Below are positions 19,567 to 21,135 of a DNA stretch of 21,135 nucleotides, one piece after another (positions within the stretch are counted from its first letter, which is position 1; the number at the start of each line of letters is the position of its first letter). A program made the position numbers and the translations under genes. The DNA comes from UBA6544 sp049601975 (lineage in GTDB: Bacteria > Pseudomonadota > Alphaproteobacteria > UBA8366). The notes beneath the pieces were generated by a model. It did no database searches. It was not told where the DNA came from and was given only the letters and a program-made list of their open reading frames with translations. The stretch covers positions 1 through 21,135 of the forward strand of contig JBMYRC010000066.1 of assembly GCA_049601975.1 (NCBI GenBank). The letters are read 5' to 3'.

Positions 19567-21135
19567 CTACTCGGCCGGGCCCGGATTAACCGGCCTTACC
19601 TCAACGAAATTGGTGTTGTAGGTCGTCGCCCCGCAACGGGCCGTCGTATCAACGGTGACCGCGTTGGCGCAACCTTCACGGTCGATGCCGTCGGCGTCCG
19701 GAGCATACCAACGGCCTTCCTTCAAGGAGACGCAACCGCGCGCGATATCCTCGGTCACGCGCACCGGCAGGATGGAAGAGCCGGACGCACTCATCACCTT
19801 CACCGCTTGGCCGTCCTGAATACCGCGCGTATTGGCATCCACCGGGTGCATCCATATATCGTCCGGATCGACCCGGTTCAGCTTTTCCTGATTGCCGTGA
19901 ATTGAGTGCGTCCGCGCTCGAGACTTCGAGCTCAACATGCTGAGCGGGAAAGTCTCGCTGGTCTCGATATGCGGAACCCATTTCGGAATAGCGGAAATCT
20001 CGCCAAGCCCGAACGGATCGGGGTTTTCGCCAAGGCCGGTCGAGTAGATTTCGATCTTGCCGGACGGCGTCGTGAATTTGTGGTTTTCCGGATCCCGAAT
20101 TTTCTCAGCGAAGGCAACCGCGTCCTTCGGTACTGGGAAGCGGGCCACACCCTCTTCCATGAACTTGTCGAAATCGTCGACCGTGTCTTCAGTGAATTCG
20201 CGCAACCATTCAAGTTCGGATTTGTCGTTAAAGCCCTCGATCCCGACGCGTTCGGCCAAGTCGGCCAAAATATCCATGTCGTTACGGCATTCATACATTG
20301 GCTGGATCGCCTGCTTCATGAAGATCGCGTAATGCCCAGCTCCCGCCCATGGGGTGTGAACGTCGTTACGCTCCCAGAAAGTCGTCGCGGGCAAAACGAT
20401 GTCCGCATGTCGGGTGGTTGGAGTCAGGAAGTGATCCTGGCCGACGATGAACTCTACATTATCGAGCGCTTTTGCGATCTTCGGCGCGTTCGGCGCTTGA
20501 TTGAAGATGTCGCCGCCCATTGAGTAGATGAATTTGATGTCCGCCGGATAACCGCCCGCCGTACCCTTCTCCAGGCAATCCGCGAGCAGCGGTGTCGAAA
20601 TTTTCGAATCTATGGGGTTTTTGCCCGCAGGTAGCGACTTGATGCCCGAGCGCCCGGTCGAGCCGTTGCTGACGCCGGAGCTGCCACCCACAATGCCGAT
20701 ATTGCCGGTCATCGCCGCCAAGGCATAAGCCGCGCGGTGGAACTGTTCCCCATGCAAGGTGCGCCCCGGCGCATAGCCACATTGAATGGCCGCGGGTTTG
20801 GTCGAGCCAAATTCAATGGCCAAACGGCGGATTGTCTCCGCCGGAATGCCGCAAATCTCCGACGCCCATTCCGGTGTCTTCACAATGCCGTCGTCCTCGC
20901 CCATCAGATAGGCGCGGTAGGAGCCACCCCTAGGTGCGCCTGCCGGCAGGCTGTGCTCATCAAAGCCCTGCACATATGTATCGAGATAATCTTGGTCGTG
21001 CAGCCCTTCGCTGACGATGACATAGGCCATCGCGATCAGGGCCGCCGCATCGGTCGAAGGCCGGATGAAGATATGCTCTTCCGCCAGCATCTTGCTGGAA
21101 CGATGGCGGCGCGGGTCGATGCAAACGATCCGTAC
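19567..21135 (-). CDS. molybdopterin-dependent oxidoreductase, DmsA-like, N-terminus beyond window
   Basis: The visible 522 residues are the C-terminal two thirds of a DMSO-reductase-family molybdenum enzyme. The frame is open to the window edge (beginning VRIVCIDPRR), so the N-terminal part and start codon lie outside. It shows FIRPSTDAALIAMAYV-like cofactor binding, YLMGEDDGIVKTPEWASEICGIP, AMTGNIGIVGGSSGVSNG, QDHFLTPTTRHADIVLPATTFWE and a C-terminal molybdopterin-dinucleotide domain with SKSRARTHSIHGN and MHPVDANTRGIQDGQAV. The KTPEWAS block and the loop GTAKP/GSTKP resemble DmsA/YnfE most. Electron-transfer subunits (DmsB/DmsC) are not seen at its 3' side. The real substrate may be an S- or N-oxide or an aromatic, and the metal-ligand residue is off-window. 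It stops 38 bases from the convergent HpaB-like gene. Confidence 0.87.
   Translation of the reverse strand, partial: VRIVCIDPRRHRSSKMLAEEHIFIRPSTDAAALIAMAYVIVSEGLHDQDYLDTYVQGFDEHSLPAGAPRGGSYRAYLMGEDDGIVKTPEWASEICGIPAETIRRLAIEFGSTKPAAIQCGYAPGRTLHGEQFHRAAYALAAMTGNIGIVGGSSGVSNGSTGRSGIKSLPAGKNPIDSKISTPLLADCLEKGTAGGYPADIKFIYSMGGDIFNQAPNAPKIAKALDNVEFIVGQDHFLTPTTRHADIVLPATTFWERNDVHTPWAGAGHYAIFMKQAIQPMYECRNDMDILADLAERVGIEGFNDKSELEWLREFTEDTVDDFDKFMEEGVARFPVPKDAVAFAEKIRDPENHKFTTPSGKIEIYSTGLGENPDPFGLGEISAIPKWVPHIETSETFPLSMLSSKSRARTHSIHGNQEKLNRVDPDDIWMHPVDANTRGIQDGQAVKVMSASGSSILPVRVTEDIARGCVSLKEGRWYAPDADGIDREGCANAVTVDTTARCGATTYNTNFVEVRPVNPGPAE

Overview
The window looks like chromosomal DNA of an alphaproteobacterium, probably of Rhodospirillales type. 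This rests on gene order and protein style: a TIGR02300 zinc-ribbon gene divergent from aroA-cmk-rpsA-ihfB, then lapA, pyrF, trpF, trpB, trpA, accD and folC, with a class II EPSP synthase. No phage, transposon or CRISPR sequence is visible. Assignments come from reading motifs; no database search was run.

Layout. Positions 1-1769 are read leftward: a tRNA-Ala(GGC) cut by the window edge, an ornithine/lysine-type decarboxylase and a small TIGR02300 protein. Positions 1967-5856 hold aroA-cmk-rpsA (shikimate pathway, CMP kinase, ribosomal protein S1). Positions 6096-13591 are a tightly packed rightward block, ihfB-lapA-AGE epimerase-pyrF-trpF-trpB-trpA-accD-folC, with ATGA overlaps at pyrF/trpF, trpB/trpA and trpA/accD. 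The AGE-family sugar epimerase is the accessory member. Just before trpB, a hairpin can bury its ribosome binding site, and a 15-codon ORF fits exactly between trpF and that hairpin.

From 13596 the content becomes accessory. A leftward pair (DUF35 OB-fold protein and a thiolase-fold protein lacking the usual nucleophilic cysteine) faces a rightward AhpC/TSA peroxiredoxin-like gene across a 226-bp region with a dyad and phased direct repeats. Next come a leftward TetR regulator and, divergent from it, a three-gene operon: a LigA-like protein, a LigB-type extradiol dioxygenase and an HpaB-type flavin monooxygenase. That set could hydroxylate a phenol and open the resulting catechol. A leftward DmsA-like molybdopterin oxidoreductase runs off the right edge.

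Main discovery. The peroxiredoxin-like gene (15354-15998) is split by one in-frame TGA exactly where relatives carry the first cysteine of the redox motif (GVW-[TGA]-PYC-NAEL). The frame is open on both sides, and a hairpin 11-40 bases past the start of the TGA has the properties of a bacterial SECIS element. I read it as a 214-residue selenoprotein with a U-x-x-C active site (Sec83, Cys86). An automatic gene caller would report two short genes or a pseudogene.
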